Below are positions 7,797 through 15,420 of a stretch of 64,000 bases of DNA, in pieces. The stretch lies in NCBI RefSeq assembly GCF_000829375.1, contig NZ_AP014624.1, positions 5,332,001-5,396,000 on the forward strand. The letters run 5' to 3'. Position 1 is the first letter of the stretch. Each line of letters opens with the position of its first letter. The DNA comes from Chryseobacterium sp. StRB126 (GTDB lineage Bacteria > Bacteroidota > Bacteroidia > Flavobacteriales > Weeksellaceae). The notes beneath the pieces are model-generated. The model did no database searches and was not told the origin of the DNA. It saw only the letters and a program-made list of their open reading frames with translations. A program made the translations under genes and the position numbers.

Positions 7797-7832
7797 TAAA
7801 AAAAACTGCCTTACTGGAAGGTAAAGCAGTTC
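7797..7832 (-). terminator. Rho-independent terminator of metK
   Basis: On the minus strand, ACTGCTTTAC and GTAAGGCAGT form a 10-base stem with one mismatch, followed by eight T residues. It lies 25 bases after the metK stop. Confidence 0.88.
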
Positions 7833-7856
7833 ATAATATTTAGTCTGGAGAAAAAA

Positions 7857-9137
7857 TTAAATACCAAAAGCAGCTTTAATTTCGTCTACTTTATCTAGTT
7901 TTTCCCAAGTAAAGAACTCAAGGCCTTCCAGCGTAAGCTCATTCTTGTGACCTTTGTTGAATGTTTTATCAGCTACATAGTGCTCTTTACCCATGTGTCC
8001 GTAAGAAGCCGTTTCCTGATAGATAGGGTTTCTTAATTTTAAGTTCTGCTCAATAGCGTAAGGTCTTAAATCAAAAATAGCAGATACTTTTTTAGCGATT
8101 TCTCCATCGTGAAGGTCAACTTTTGCCGTTCCATAAGTATTGATGTATAAACCACAAGGTTCAGCTACTCCAATTGCATAAGAAACCTGTACCAAAACTT
8201 CATCAGCAACACCAGCTGCTACAAGGTTTTTAGCGATGTGTCTTGTTGCATATGCAGCACTTCTGTCTACTTTTGATGGGTCTTTTCCAGAGAAAGCACC
8301 ACCACCGTGAGCACCTTTACCTCCATAAGTATCAACGATAATTTTTCTACCTGTAAGACCTGTATCTCCGTGAGGACCACCAATTACAAATTTACCTGTA
8401 GGGTTGATGTGATATTTGATCTGATCGTTAAATAAAGCTTTGATCTCCTCTGTCTGCTGAGCAACTACTCTTGGAACAAGAATGTTCTTGATATCTTCAC
8501 GGATCTTGTTCAACATTTCTTCTTCTGCTCCGAAGTCATCGTGCTGAGTAGAAACTACGATAGAATCAATTCTGATTGGCTTATGATCATCAGAATATTC
8601 AATCGTTACCTGGCTTTTTGCATCAGGACGTAAGTAAGTAATTTCTTTATTTTCTCTTCTGATTGCAGAAAGTTCTTTAAGGATAGTGTGCGCTAAGTCT
8701 AAAGCAAGAGGCATATAGTTAGCAGTCTCATTGGTAGCATATCCAAACATCATTCCCTGGTCTCCAGCTCCCTGAGCGTTTGCTTTAGCTTCAAATGACT
8801 CATCATTTACCGCTCTGTCCACACCCTGGTTAATATCAGGAGACTGTTCGTGGATTGCAGAAATTACTCCGCAAGAATCTCCATTGAACATGTATTCACC
8901 TTTTGTATAGCCAATTCCATTGATTACTTCTCTGGCAATCGTTTGAACATCAAGGTAAGCATCAGATTTAACTTCTCCTGCCAATACTACCTGTCCGGTA
9001 GTTACAAGAGTTTCACATGCTACTTTTGAACTTTTATCGTATGCTAAGAAATGATCGATTAATGCATCGGAAATTTGGTCGGCAATTTTGTCCGGATGTC
9101 CTTCTGAAACTGATTCAGATGTAAATAAATAAGACAT
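7857..9137 (-). CDS. metK: S-adenosylmethionine synthetase
   Basis: Makes S-adenosylmethionine from methionine and ATP, in the cytoplasm. 426 residues, slightly longer than the E. coli enzyme (about 384), as is usual in flavobacteria. N-terminal [15 protein letters not shown] carries the ATP-binding His/Asp, [16 protein letters not shown] is the family hexapeptide block, and [19 protein letters not shown] is the P-loop-like phosphate-binding segment. [24 protein letters not shown] is also conserved. The gene is flanked by a good promoter match upstream and a terminator downstream, so it is probably monocistronic. No SAM riboswitch was recognised in the leader. Confidence 0.98.
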   Translation of the reverse strand: MSYLFTSESVSEGHPDKIADQISDALIDHFLAYDKSSKVACETLVTTGQVVLAGEVKSDAYLDVQTIAREVINGIGYTKGEYMFNGDSCGVISAIHEQSPDINQGVDRAVNDESFEAKANAQGAGDQGMMFGYATNETANYMPLALDLAHTILKELSAIRRENKEITYLRPDAKSQVTIEYSDDHKPIRIDSIVVSTQHDDFGAEEEMLNKIREDIKNILVPRVVAQQTEEIKALFNDQIKYHINPTGKFVIGGPHGDTGLTGRKIIVDTYGGKGAHGGGAFSGKDPSKVDRSAAYATRHIAKNLVAAGVADEVLVQVSYAIGVAEPCGLYINTYGTAKVDLHDGEIAKKVSAIFDLRPYAIEQNLKLRNPIYQETASYGHMGKEHYVADKTFNKGHKNELTLEGLEFFTWEKLDKVDEIKAAFGI

Positions 9138-9277
9138 ATTATTCTTTGTTTTTTTAGATTAAAAATAGCTATAAAGAAAAATAAGAATAACAATTGCCCA
9201 GAAAAAAGAATACTGTTTTAGCATTTTTTTATAGAGGTTGCAATCAGGTCAAATTTTTCCTCGTTCGTAAACGTCAG

Positions 9278-9309
9278 CAAATTTAAGCACTATTTTTGTA
9301 ATACTCAAA
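9278..9309 (-). promoter_or_regulatory. metK promoter, Bacteroidetes type
   Basis: On the minus strand TTTG (9309-9306), a 20-base spacer, then TAAATTTG (9285-9278). Both elements match the Bacteroidetes -33/-7 consensus. The leader to the metK ATG is about 135 bases. Confidence 0.6.
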
Positions 9310-9373
9310 ATTTTTGTTTACTAATTATAATTTTCTTTAAATTAATGATTTATATCATTTTAAAGTCTCTTAA

Positions 9374-10324
9374 TTACTGAGGCTTTATGCTTACAAATTC
9401 TTTTGGACTTTCGTGGTAATTCAACTTAAGTTCCAAAGAATTTTTGATGGAATGTGATAATTCATCAATAATCTTTTGCTTAAAGGTCGGCTTATAGTAA
9501 ATAATACTGATCTCTCTGTATGGGAAAGGCTTCTTGAACCTGAATACATTCTTTTTCTGCTCTTCAGAAAGCTGACTTAATGCCAATTCCGGAAGAATAC
9601 TGATTCCCCCTACTTTGTCTACCATGTGCACCAAAGTCTGGATATTGGAAGCTAAGAAATCTAAATTCTTAGGTTTCAGTGTATTTTCTTTCAGATGACA
9701 GATATTTTCGAACTGATTTCTCAAACAGTTTCCCTCTTCAAGCAACCATACTTTTTCTACATTCAGCTCTTCAGGAATAATATAAGAATTCTTTTTGTTT
9801 GCTTCCGTATTAGAACTGTAGATCATCAGCTCTTCATTAAAAAGGAAATCCTGGTAAAACTCATCAGCGGTATCATAAGGTGTAGAGATAATTCCCGCAT
9901 CCAGTTCTCCTGCTTTCAATGCTTTAATAATATTATCCGTAGTCATTTCCTTTACATTCATCTGTATCTTCGGATTAGCTTCAAGGAATTTGAAGATCTC
10001 CGTAGGTAAGATAAATGAAGAAACTGTAGGAATAATTCCCAGATTAATGGTTCCTCCTAAAATGTTATTCAACAGGTTAGCTTTGTTTTTCAGCTCATTG
10101 ACAGATTCTATAATTACTTTCGCCTGATCGATGATCTGAAGCCCTACATCTGTGGTACGGATCGGGTGTGTAGTTCTGTCGAAAACCTTCACATCCAATT
10201 CATCCTCAAATTTTTGTATCATGGCACTTAAGGTAGGCTGGGTAATGAAGCACGCCTGAGCTGCTTTACCAAAATGTTTATACTTATCAACAGCGATAAG
10301 ATATTCCAGTTGCTGAATATTCAT
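9374..10324 (-). CDS. oxyR: LysR-family peroxide sensor OxyR
   Basis: 316-residue transcription regulator. The N-terminal LysR helix-turn-helix (MNIQQLEYLIAVDKYKHFGKAA...TQPTLSAMIQKFE) is complete, and the effector domain follows. Two cysteines, C200 and C209, lie in LLEEGNCLRNQFENIC with the same nine-residue separation as C199 and C208 of E. coli OxyR, which form the peroxide-induced disulfide. It is divergently transcribed from a catalase gene with 133 bases between the start codons, the classic oxyR-kat arrangement. An activator role for katA is therefore a well-supported inference. Confidence 0.95.
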   Translation of the reverse strand: MNIQQLEYLIAVDKYKHFGKAAQACFITQPTLSAMIQKFEDELDVKVFDRTTHPIRTTDVGLQIIDQAKVIIESVNELKNKANLLNNILGGTINLGIIPTVSSFILPTEIFKFLEANPKIQMNVKEMTTDNIIKALKAGELDAGIISTPYDTADEFYQDFLFNEELMIYSSNTEANKKNSYIIPEELNVEKVWLLEEGNCLRNQFENICHLKENTLKPKNLDFLASNIQTLVHMVDKVGGISILPELALSQLSEEQKKNVFRFKKPFPYREISIIYYKPTFKQKIIDELSHSIKNSLELKLNYHESPKEFVSIKPQ

Positions 10325-10344
10325 TTGATTAATATTATCTATTA

Positions 10345-10394
10345 CAAAGATATAACGTTTTTGTTATTAGCAATTAAAAATTCAAGTAAATTTG
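10345..10394. promoter_or_regulatory. oxyR-katA divergent promoter region with inverted repeat
   Basis: A katA -7 element TAAATTTG lies at 10387-10394 with TTTG at 10360-10363 (spacer 23). An oxyR -7 element TATCTTTG lies on the minus strand at 10352-10345. Between them, ATAAC (10352-10356) and GTTAT (10363-10367) form an inverted repeat with a 6-base centre, a possible OxyR contact site overlapping both promoters. Confidence 0.45.
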
Positions 10395-10457
10395 ATAATT
10401 AGTACCTTTACAGTTGGATTTAGAAAACACGAGAACAATTATTCAAATCATCAATAT

Positions 10458-11945
10458 ATGGATTCTAAAAAATTAACGTTAAGCAACGGCGCACCTTATT
10501 TTGAGCATCAGGATTCCCAGACGGTAGGACCAAGAGGCCCGGTATTGCTGCAAGACTTTGTCCTTCAGGAAAATCTTGCACACTTCGTTAGGGAAAGGAT
10601 TCCTGAAAGAATTGTACACGCCAAAGGAAGTGGAGCGTACGGAACTTTTACCGTAACGCATGACATCAGCCAATACACAAAGGCTAAATTATTTTCAAAA
10701 GTGGGCAACTCCTGCAGAATGTTTGCCCGTTTTTCTACAGTGGGCGGAGAAAAAGGGAGTGCAGATACCGCAAGAGACCCAAGAGGATTTGCTTTAAAAT
10801 TTTATACTGAAGATGGAAACTGGGATCTTGTAGGCAATAACACTCCGGTATTCTTCATAAAAGATGCCAAGAAATTCCCGGATTTCATTCATACCCAAAA
10901 AAGACTTCCAAGAACCAATTTGAAAAGCGCTACTATGATGTGGGATTTCTGGAGCTTAAATCCGGAATCTCTTCATCAGGTTCTTATATTAATGTCAGAC
11001 AGGGGAACACCTTATGGCTACAGACATATGCATGGCTTCGGATCTCATACTTTCTCCATGATTAATGATCAAAATGAAAGAGTATGGGTGAAATTCCACT
11101 TCAAAACAAAACAGGGAGTAAAAAACTTCACTGATGAAGAGGCCGTAAAAATGGCAGGAGAAAACCCTGACTTTGCACAGGAAGATCTTTGCAACGCTAT
11201 TGAAAACGGAGATTTCCCTAAATGGACCATGTACATCCAGGTGATGACAGAAGAACAGGCCAAAGATTTTAGATGGAATCCTTTTGATATAACAAAAGTA
11301 TGGTTCCACGATGATTTCCCGTTGATTGAAGTAGGAGAAATGGAATTGAATGAAGTTCCTGTCAACTATTTTGCTCATGTAGAGCAATCTACCTTCTCAC
11401 CAAGCAGCCTTATCAACGGAATCAGTTTTTCTCCGGACAAAATGCTACAGGGAAGATTATTCTCATATCCGGATGCACACCGATACAGAGTGGGTGTAAA
11501 TGCACACCAATTGGAAGTGAACAGATGTCCTTTTGCTGTTAATAATTATCAAAGAGACGGTTATATGGCTGATTCTAGTCAATATCAGGATAAACCGAAC
11601 TATTATCCTAACAGTTTTGATGATATTAAACCGGATGTTTCTTATAAAAACTATGAGTATGAATTAGATAGTGCTCATGTTGCCAATTATAACAGAAATG
11701 ACAATGACAGCGATCATTATACTCAACCGGGGCTTCTTTATTCGAAAGCGATGAATGCTGAAGACAGAAATAATCTGATCCAAAATATTATAGGAAGTAT
11801 GAAAGGAATTACCGGACCGAAAAGAGAGGAAATTATCAATAGACAATTATGTCACTTTTTCCGCGCAAATATTGAGCTTGGCATGAAAGTGGCTTCACAA
11901 CTAAACATCAATATTGATGCAAATATGATGAATCACTCCAAATAA
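10458..11945 (+). CDS. katA: Haem catalase (monofunctional, clade 3 type)
   Basis: Converts hydrogen peroxide to water and oxygen. 495 residues from ATG 10458 (MDSKKLTLSNGAPY); a longer frame from a TTG at 10392 adds residues unlike catalases. The active-site His is H54 in RIVHAKGSGA; the block RFSTVGGEKGSADTARDPRG and the Asn in NNTPVFFI are conserved. The proximal haem Tyr is in RLFSYPDAHRYRVG. The length fits small-subunit catalases without the C-terminal flavodoxin-like domain. It is divergent from oxyR and ends at a hairpin terminator, so it is a single-gene unit probably induced by peroxide. Confidence 0.97.
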   Translation: MDSKKLTLSNGAPYFEHQDSQTVGPRGPVLLQDFVLQENLAHFVRERIPERIVHAKGSGAYGTFTVTHDISQYTKAKLFSKVGNSCRMFARFSTVGGEKGSADTARDPRGFALKFYTEDGNWDLVGNNTPVFFIKDAKKFPDFIHTQKRLPRTNLKSATMMWDFWSLNPESLHQVLILMSDRGTPYGYRHMHGFGSHTFSMINDQNERVWVKFHFKTKQGVKNFTDEEAVKMAGENPDFAQEDLCNAIENGDFPKWTMYIQVMTEEQAKDFRWNPFDITKVWFHDDFPLIEVGEMELNEVPVNYFAHVEQSTFSPSSLINGISFSPDKMLQGRLFSYPDAHRYRVGVNAHQLEVNRCPFAVNNYQRDGYMADSSQYQDKPNYYPNSFDDIKPDVSYKNYEYELDSAHVANYNRNDNDSDHYTQPGLLYSKAMNAEDRNNLIQNIIGSMKGITGPKREEIINRQLCHFFRANIELGMKVASQLNINIDANMMNHSK

Positions 11946-11963
11946 TCATATTGAACAATAAAT

Positions 11964-12003
11964 CAAAAAAAAGGAAAAAAAATAATATTTTTTCCTTTTT
12001 TTT
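11964..12003 (+). terminator. Terminator after katA
   Basis: AT-rich hairpin with arms of about 15 bases (AAAAAAAGGAAAAAA and its complement) ending in a T run, 18 bases after the katA stop. Confidence 0.75.
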
Positions 12004-12049
12004 ATAAAAAATTCATAATTTGCGAAGGATGATATTTTAAAGTGGAAAA

Positions 12050-12817
12050 ATGAGTTACGAAAATATATTATTAAAAAAGGAAGATAAATTATCTATCATT
12101 ACCATAAACAGACCTGAGAGTTTAAATGCATTGAATGCAAAGACAATTCAGGAGATCAGTGCAGCATTGGATGAGCTTAATTCTGACCCATCCTGCAGGA
12201 CAATTATCCTTACAGGTAGTGGAGAAAAGTCCTTCGTAGCTGGAGCTGATATCAAGGAATTCAGTGACTTCGGACAGGAAAAAGCTGAGGAACTTGCAAA
12301 AAATGGACAAAATACATTGTTCAACAAAATTGAAAACCTATCCAAACCTGTCATTGCAGCTGTAAACGGTTTTGCATTAGGAGGAGGTTTAGAGCTTGCC
12401 ATGGCATGCCACATCAGATATGCGTCGGAAAACGCCAGATTAGGGCTTCCTGAAGTAACACTGGGATTAATTCCAGGATACGGGGGAACTCAAAGGCTTC
12501 CAAAACTTGTCGGAAAAGGTATTGCCAATGAAATGATCTTCTCTGCCAAAATGATCCCTGCTCAAAAAGCAAAAGAGATCGGACTGGTGAATGAAGTATA
12601 CCCTATTGAAGAATTATTAACCAAAACGAAAGAATTAGCGAACACTATTGCTCATAATTCACCAATGGCAATATCAAAGGCTATTAACGCCGTCAATTTA
12701 TCTGACACGGAGAAAGGTTTTGAAACTGAAATTAAATATTTCGGGGAACTTTTCGAAATGGAAGATAAGAAAGAAGGAGTAGCTGCTTTCCTTGAGAAAA
12801 GAAAGCCGAACTTCTAA
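12050..12817 (+). CDS. Enoyl-CoA hydratase/isomerase family protein
   Basis: 255 residues of the crotonase fold. The oxyanion-hole segments are FVAGADIKEF (about 62-71) and VNGFALGGGLELAMAC (about 105-120). Both catalytic glutamates of true hydratases are present: E115 in GGGLELA and E135 in LPEVTLGLIPG, followed by GYGGTQRLP. This supports hydration of 2-enoyl-CoA, as in fatty-acid or butanoate/amino-acid degradation. No other beta-oxidation gene is adjacent, so the pathway cannot be fixed from context. Fifty bases downstream is the dCMP deaminase gene. Confidence 0.93.
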   Translation: MSYENILLKKEDKLSIITINRPESLNALNAKTIQEISAALDELNSDPSCRTIILTGSGEKSFVAGADIKEFSDFGQEKAEELAKNGQNTLFNKIENLSKPVIAAVNGFALGGGLELAMACHIRYASENARLGLPEVTLGLIPGYGGTQRLPKLVGKGIANEMIFSAKMIPAQKAKEIGLVNEVYPIEELLTKTKELANTIAHNSPMAISKAINAVNLSDTEKGFETEIKYFGELFEMEDKKEGVAAFLEKRKPNF

Positions 12818-12867
12818 TCTTTCAAAAGATTTTAATCCAATTATTTCGAAAAAACTAATGATGCGGT

Positions 12868-13290
12868 ATGAATAAGTTTGACAAAGCTTATCTAAAAATG
12901 GCTCAGGAATGGGCAAAACTCTCCTACTGTAAGAGAAAACAGGTAGGAGCTCTTATCGTGAAAGATAGGATGATTATTTCAGATGGTTACAACGGGACTC
13001 CTATGGGATTCGAAAACTGCTGTGAAGATGAAGGAGGGAAAACGCACTGGTATGTATTGCATGCAGAAGCCAACGCTATATTAAAGCTGGCAGCTTCTAC
13101 ACAATCTGCTAAAGGAGCAACGTTATATTTAACATTGTCACCCTGCAAGGAATGCAGTAAGCTGATCCTACAGGCAGGTATTGCAAGACTGGTGTATATT
13201 AATGAGTATTCGGATGACGATGGAATATCGTTTTTGAGAAACCATAACATTGAAATAGAACAAATATCGGACTGTGAACTAAAAAAATAA
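12868..13290 (+). CDS. dCMP/cytidine deaminase family protein (deoxycytidylate deaminase)
   Basis: 140 residues with the zinc-dependent deaminase signature: H65-A-E67 (zinc ligand His and proton-shuttle Glu) and P-C93-K-E-C96 (zinc ligands). The segment SDGYNGTPMGFENCCEDEGG between residues 38 and 57 is typical of dCMP deaminases, where it forms the allosteric/substrate region. The enzyme supplies dUMP for thymidylate synthesis. It lies 6 bases before xerD, so the two are probably co-transcribed, as also seen in other flavobacteria to my recollection. Confidence in the family is high; dCMP specificity is inferred from the motif. Confidence 0.9.
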   Translation: MNKFDKAYLKMAQEWAKLSYCKRKQVGALIVKDRMIISDGYNGTPMGFENCCEDEGGKTHWYVLHAEANAILKLAASTQSAKGATLYLTLSPCKECSKLILQAGIARLVYINEYSDDDGISFLRNHNIEIEQISDCELKK

Positions 13291-13296
13291 GCACAA

Positions 13297-14217
13297 ATGA
13301 CTTGGGATGAAAAGATCAAAGATTTTGAAATATTTCTTCGCTTCGAAAGAAATTTTTCAGACAACACGCTCGACGCCTATGTTCGGGACATTAAGAAACT
13401 AAAAGATTACGCAGAAGAAGATCTGGCAAACGTCGGTCCAGATTCTATCGGTTACGAAAACCTGCAGGAATACATTTTCAATCTTTCTAAACAGAAATTC
13501 AGTGAGAGATCACAGGCTAGGTGGATATCTTCCATTAAAGCTTTCTTCAAATTTCTATTGGAAGATGAATATCGTGAAGACAACCCTGCAGCGTTACTTG
13601 AAGGTCCTAAACTGGGACTATATCTGCCGGACACGTTAAGCCTGACAGATATTAATAAAATTATTGCTGCCATTGAGGTCAATACAGATCTCGGAAAAAG
13701 AAACCAATGTATCATAGAGGTACTTTATGGTTGCGGACTCCGTGTATCTGAACTGATTGATCTGAAGATCTCCAATATCAACTTCAAAGAGCAATATATT
13801 AAGGTACACGGAAAGGGAAATAAAACTCGTTTTGTGCCTTTAGCTGATTATACGGCTGAATTACTGGAAAGTTACATCAAAGAGGTACGCTCTAAAGGAA
13901 AAATCAATAAGAAATATGAGGATACGCTGTTTTTAAACAGTCGTGGTACTTCTATGTCAAGAGTTATTGTATTTCTTATTATTAAAGAACTTACAGATAA
14001 AGCAGGAGTTAATAAGAAAATTTCCCCACACACCTTCAGACACTCTTTTGCAACACATTTGCTGCAGAATGGAGCTGATCTCCGTTATATTCAGGAAATG
14101 TTGGGCCATTCCAGCATTACTACAACAGAGATCTACACTCACCTCAAGACAGAAGAGCTAAGGGATGTTATCTTAAGCTATCACCCGAGAAATATTAATA
14201 TTACTCAGGGAAGCTAA
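13297..14217 (+). CDS. xerD: Site-specific tyrosine recombinase XerD
   Basis: Resolves chromosome dimers at dif with a XerC partner and FtsK. 306 residues, the standard XerC/D length. An N-terminal SAM-like core-binding domain (about 5-95) precedes the catalytic domain with all active-site residues: R149 (GCGLRVSEL), K173 (HGKGNK), H245 and R248 (HTFRHS), H271 (LGHSS) and nucleophile Y280 (IYTHL). There is no nearby integrase-like cargo or att site, and it sits in a housekeeping cluster. It is therefore called the chromosomal Xer rather than a mobile-element integrase. The XerC/XerD distinction rests on overall resemblance. Confidence 0.92.
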   Translation: MTWDEKIKDFEIFLRFERNFSDNTLDAYVRDIKKLKDYAEEDLANVGPDSIGYENLQEYIFNLSKQKFSERSQARWISSIKAFFKFLLEDEYREDNPAALLEGPKLGLYLPDTLSLTDINKIIAAIEVNTDLGKRNQCIIEVLYGCGLRVSELIDLKISNINFKEQYIKVHGKGNKTRFVPLADYTAELLESYIKEVRSKGKINKKYEDTLFLNSRGTSMSRVIVFLIIKELTDKAGVNKKISPHTFRHSFATHLLQNGADLRYIQEMLGHSSITTTEIYTHLKTEELRDVILSYHPRNINITQGS

Positions 14218-14252
14218 GGTCTATCTGACCTTTGAAAAATAATTATAGACGG

Positions 14253-14765
14253 ATGAAAGTATTGAAATATTGCCCGAGCTGTGGCAAAGAGACCTTACAT
14301 TGGGATAATGAAAAAAAATGGAGTTGTCCTGAATGTGGTTTTACACTGTACAATAATGTAGCAGGCGCTGTGGCGGTTGTTATCAGATGTGGTAACGAAA
14401 TTTATCTTACCCGAAGAAACAGGGATCCTAAAAAAGGAAAACTGGATCTGGCCGGAGGTTTTGTTGACCCTAAGGAAAGTGCAGAGGAAACCTGTAAAAG
14501 AGAGCTTTTTGAAGAGCTTCAGCTTGATATTGATATTTCTAATCTGAAATACCTTACCAGCCTTCCGAACGTTTATCAATATAAAGAAATTGATTACAAT
14601 ACGATTGATCTTTTTTATGAGTATAATGTTTCGGAGAAGTTTGAGGTAAATCTTGAGCTTTCAGAGATCTCTGAAGCGGTATGGATTCCTTTAGAGGAGT
14701 TCAACCTTGATGAGATTGCTTTTGATTCTCAGAAGAGATTTTTTGAGGATTATCTGAAGAAATAA
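14253..14765 (+). CDS. Nudix hydrolase with N-terminal zinc ribbon
   Basis: 170 residues from ATG 14253 (a TTG-started frame reaches 14232). A zinc ribbon uses C7, C10, C25 and C28 (CPSCG and CPECG). The Nudix box spans about 69-91: G69, E75, R83-E84 and E87-E88 are in place, but the final Gly of the consensus is Gln90. This two-domain layout resembles NudC-type and related NAD(P)H/ADP-ribose-type pyrophosphatases, though it is shorter than E. coli NudC. Substrate unknown. It starts 35 bases after xerD and ends before a repeat-derived hairpin that can act as a terminator. Confidence 0.88.
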   Translation: MKVLKYCPSCGKETLHWDNEKKWSCPECGFTLYNNVAGAVAVVIRCGNEIYLTRRNRDPKKGKLDLAGGFVDPKESAEETCKRELFEELQLDIDISNLKYLTSLPNVYQYKEIDYNTIDLFYEYNVSEKFEVNLELSEISEAVWIPLEEFNLDEIAFDSQKRFFEDYLKK

Positions 14766-14783
14766 TTTTTGTAAATATATGCT

Positions 14784-14862
14784 TCCGCAGATTTTGCAGA
14801 TACAGCAAATTACTGGTTTTTACCAAATGCTTATTTTGTAAAATCTGCGGGAGTTTTTTTTA
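14784..14862 (+). repeat. Phased CGCAGATTT hairpin acting as terminator after the Nudix gene
   Basis: Left arm 14784-14795 (TCCGCAGATTTT) and right arm 14840-14852 (AAAATCTGCGGGA) pair, with further degenerate units on both sides of the centre, and the right arm is followed by eight T residues. It is a family A repeat placed where it would terminate the Nudix transcript. Confidence 0.75.
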
Positions 14863-14879
14863 TGTTGAAAAACAATTTT

Positions 14880-14948
14880 CCCACAGATTTCACAAATTAC
14901 ACAGATGCATTTCGTAAAAGCTCTGCAATGAGCTGTGGAATCTGTGGG
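14880..14948. repeat. Phased CACAGATTT inverted-arm hairpin, second copy in the same gap
   Basis: Left arm at about 14880-14909 has three forward units (CCACAGATTT, CACAAATTA, CACAGATGC). Right arm up to 14948 has reverse units ending AATCTGTGGG. The two family A hairpins in this gap are separated by only about 17 bases beyond the T run. Confidence 0.75.
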
Positions 14949-14957
14949 AATTATATT

Positions 14958-15416
14958 TTAGTATGTCTTAGATTTCAGCATTTCTTCAAAATACTGAATA
15001 AGTATGGTTCTTTCTGCCTCTGTAAGCTTAGCCTTGTCATGATAAACAATATAACCAGGTAGTGGCATTGTCTTATGTTTAAGAGCTTCAATAGACCTAT
15101 CCAGCATATTCTCTTTTAATTCCTTATTATAGGTTCCCCAAACAGAAAAATTAAGACGCTGGCGTCCGTCATTCACATGGCTTTTTACAGACCAGGAAAT
15201 AGGTGCTACATACGCATATTTAGGATATACCGTTTCATTGGAATGACAGTCATAACAGGCATTCTTAAGAAGCGTGCTTACCTTTTCAGGAGCTTGCTTC
15301 ATCTGAACAAAATTCACTTTGGAATCAACCGGTTGATTTATTCTATCAATTGGGAAAAACTGGATAAGAGCAAATGTTACCAGAGTCCATAAGATTATTT
15401 TCTTTGCCGTCTTCAT
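14958..15416 (-). CDS. Haem-binding domain protein (single CxxCH cytochrome-like)
   Basis: 152 residues. An N-terminal hydrophobic segment (IILWTLVTFALIQFF) anchors or exports the protein, and a haem c site CYDCHSN lies near residue 55. The following blocks YPKYAYVAPISWSVKSHVNDGR and KLTEAERTILIQYFEE match the Bacteroidetes haem-binding domain family (PF14376-like). It is probably periplasmic and may carry electrons or sense haem; the partner is unknown. Its ATG is 4 bases after the stop of the Ig-like lipoprotein gene, so the two are one transcript. Confidence 0.85.
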   Translation of the reverse strand: MKTAKKIILWTLVTFALIQFFPIDRINQPVDSKVNFVQMKQAPEKVSTLLKNACYDCHSNETVYPKYAYVAPISWSVKSHVNDGRQRLNFSVWGTYNKELKENMLDRSIEALKHKTMPLPGYIVYHDKAKLTEAERTILIQYFEEMLKSKTY

Positions 15417-15420
15417 CTAT

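Noticed and set aside
9138..9373. Possible SAM riboswitch in the metK leader
   Set aside because: No conserved SAM-I or SAM-II blocks seen on the minus strand; only a promoter match was found.
13297..14217. Integrase of a mobile island
   Set aside because: Length and context fit chromosomal XerD; no att site, tRNA or cargo nearby.
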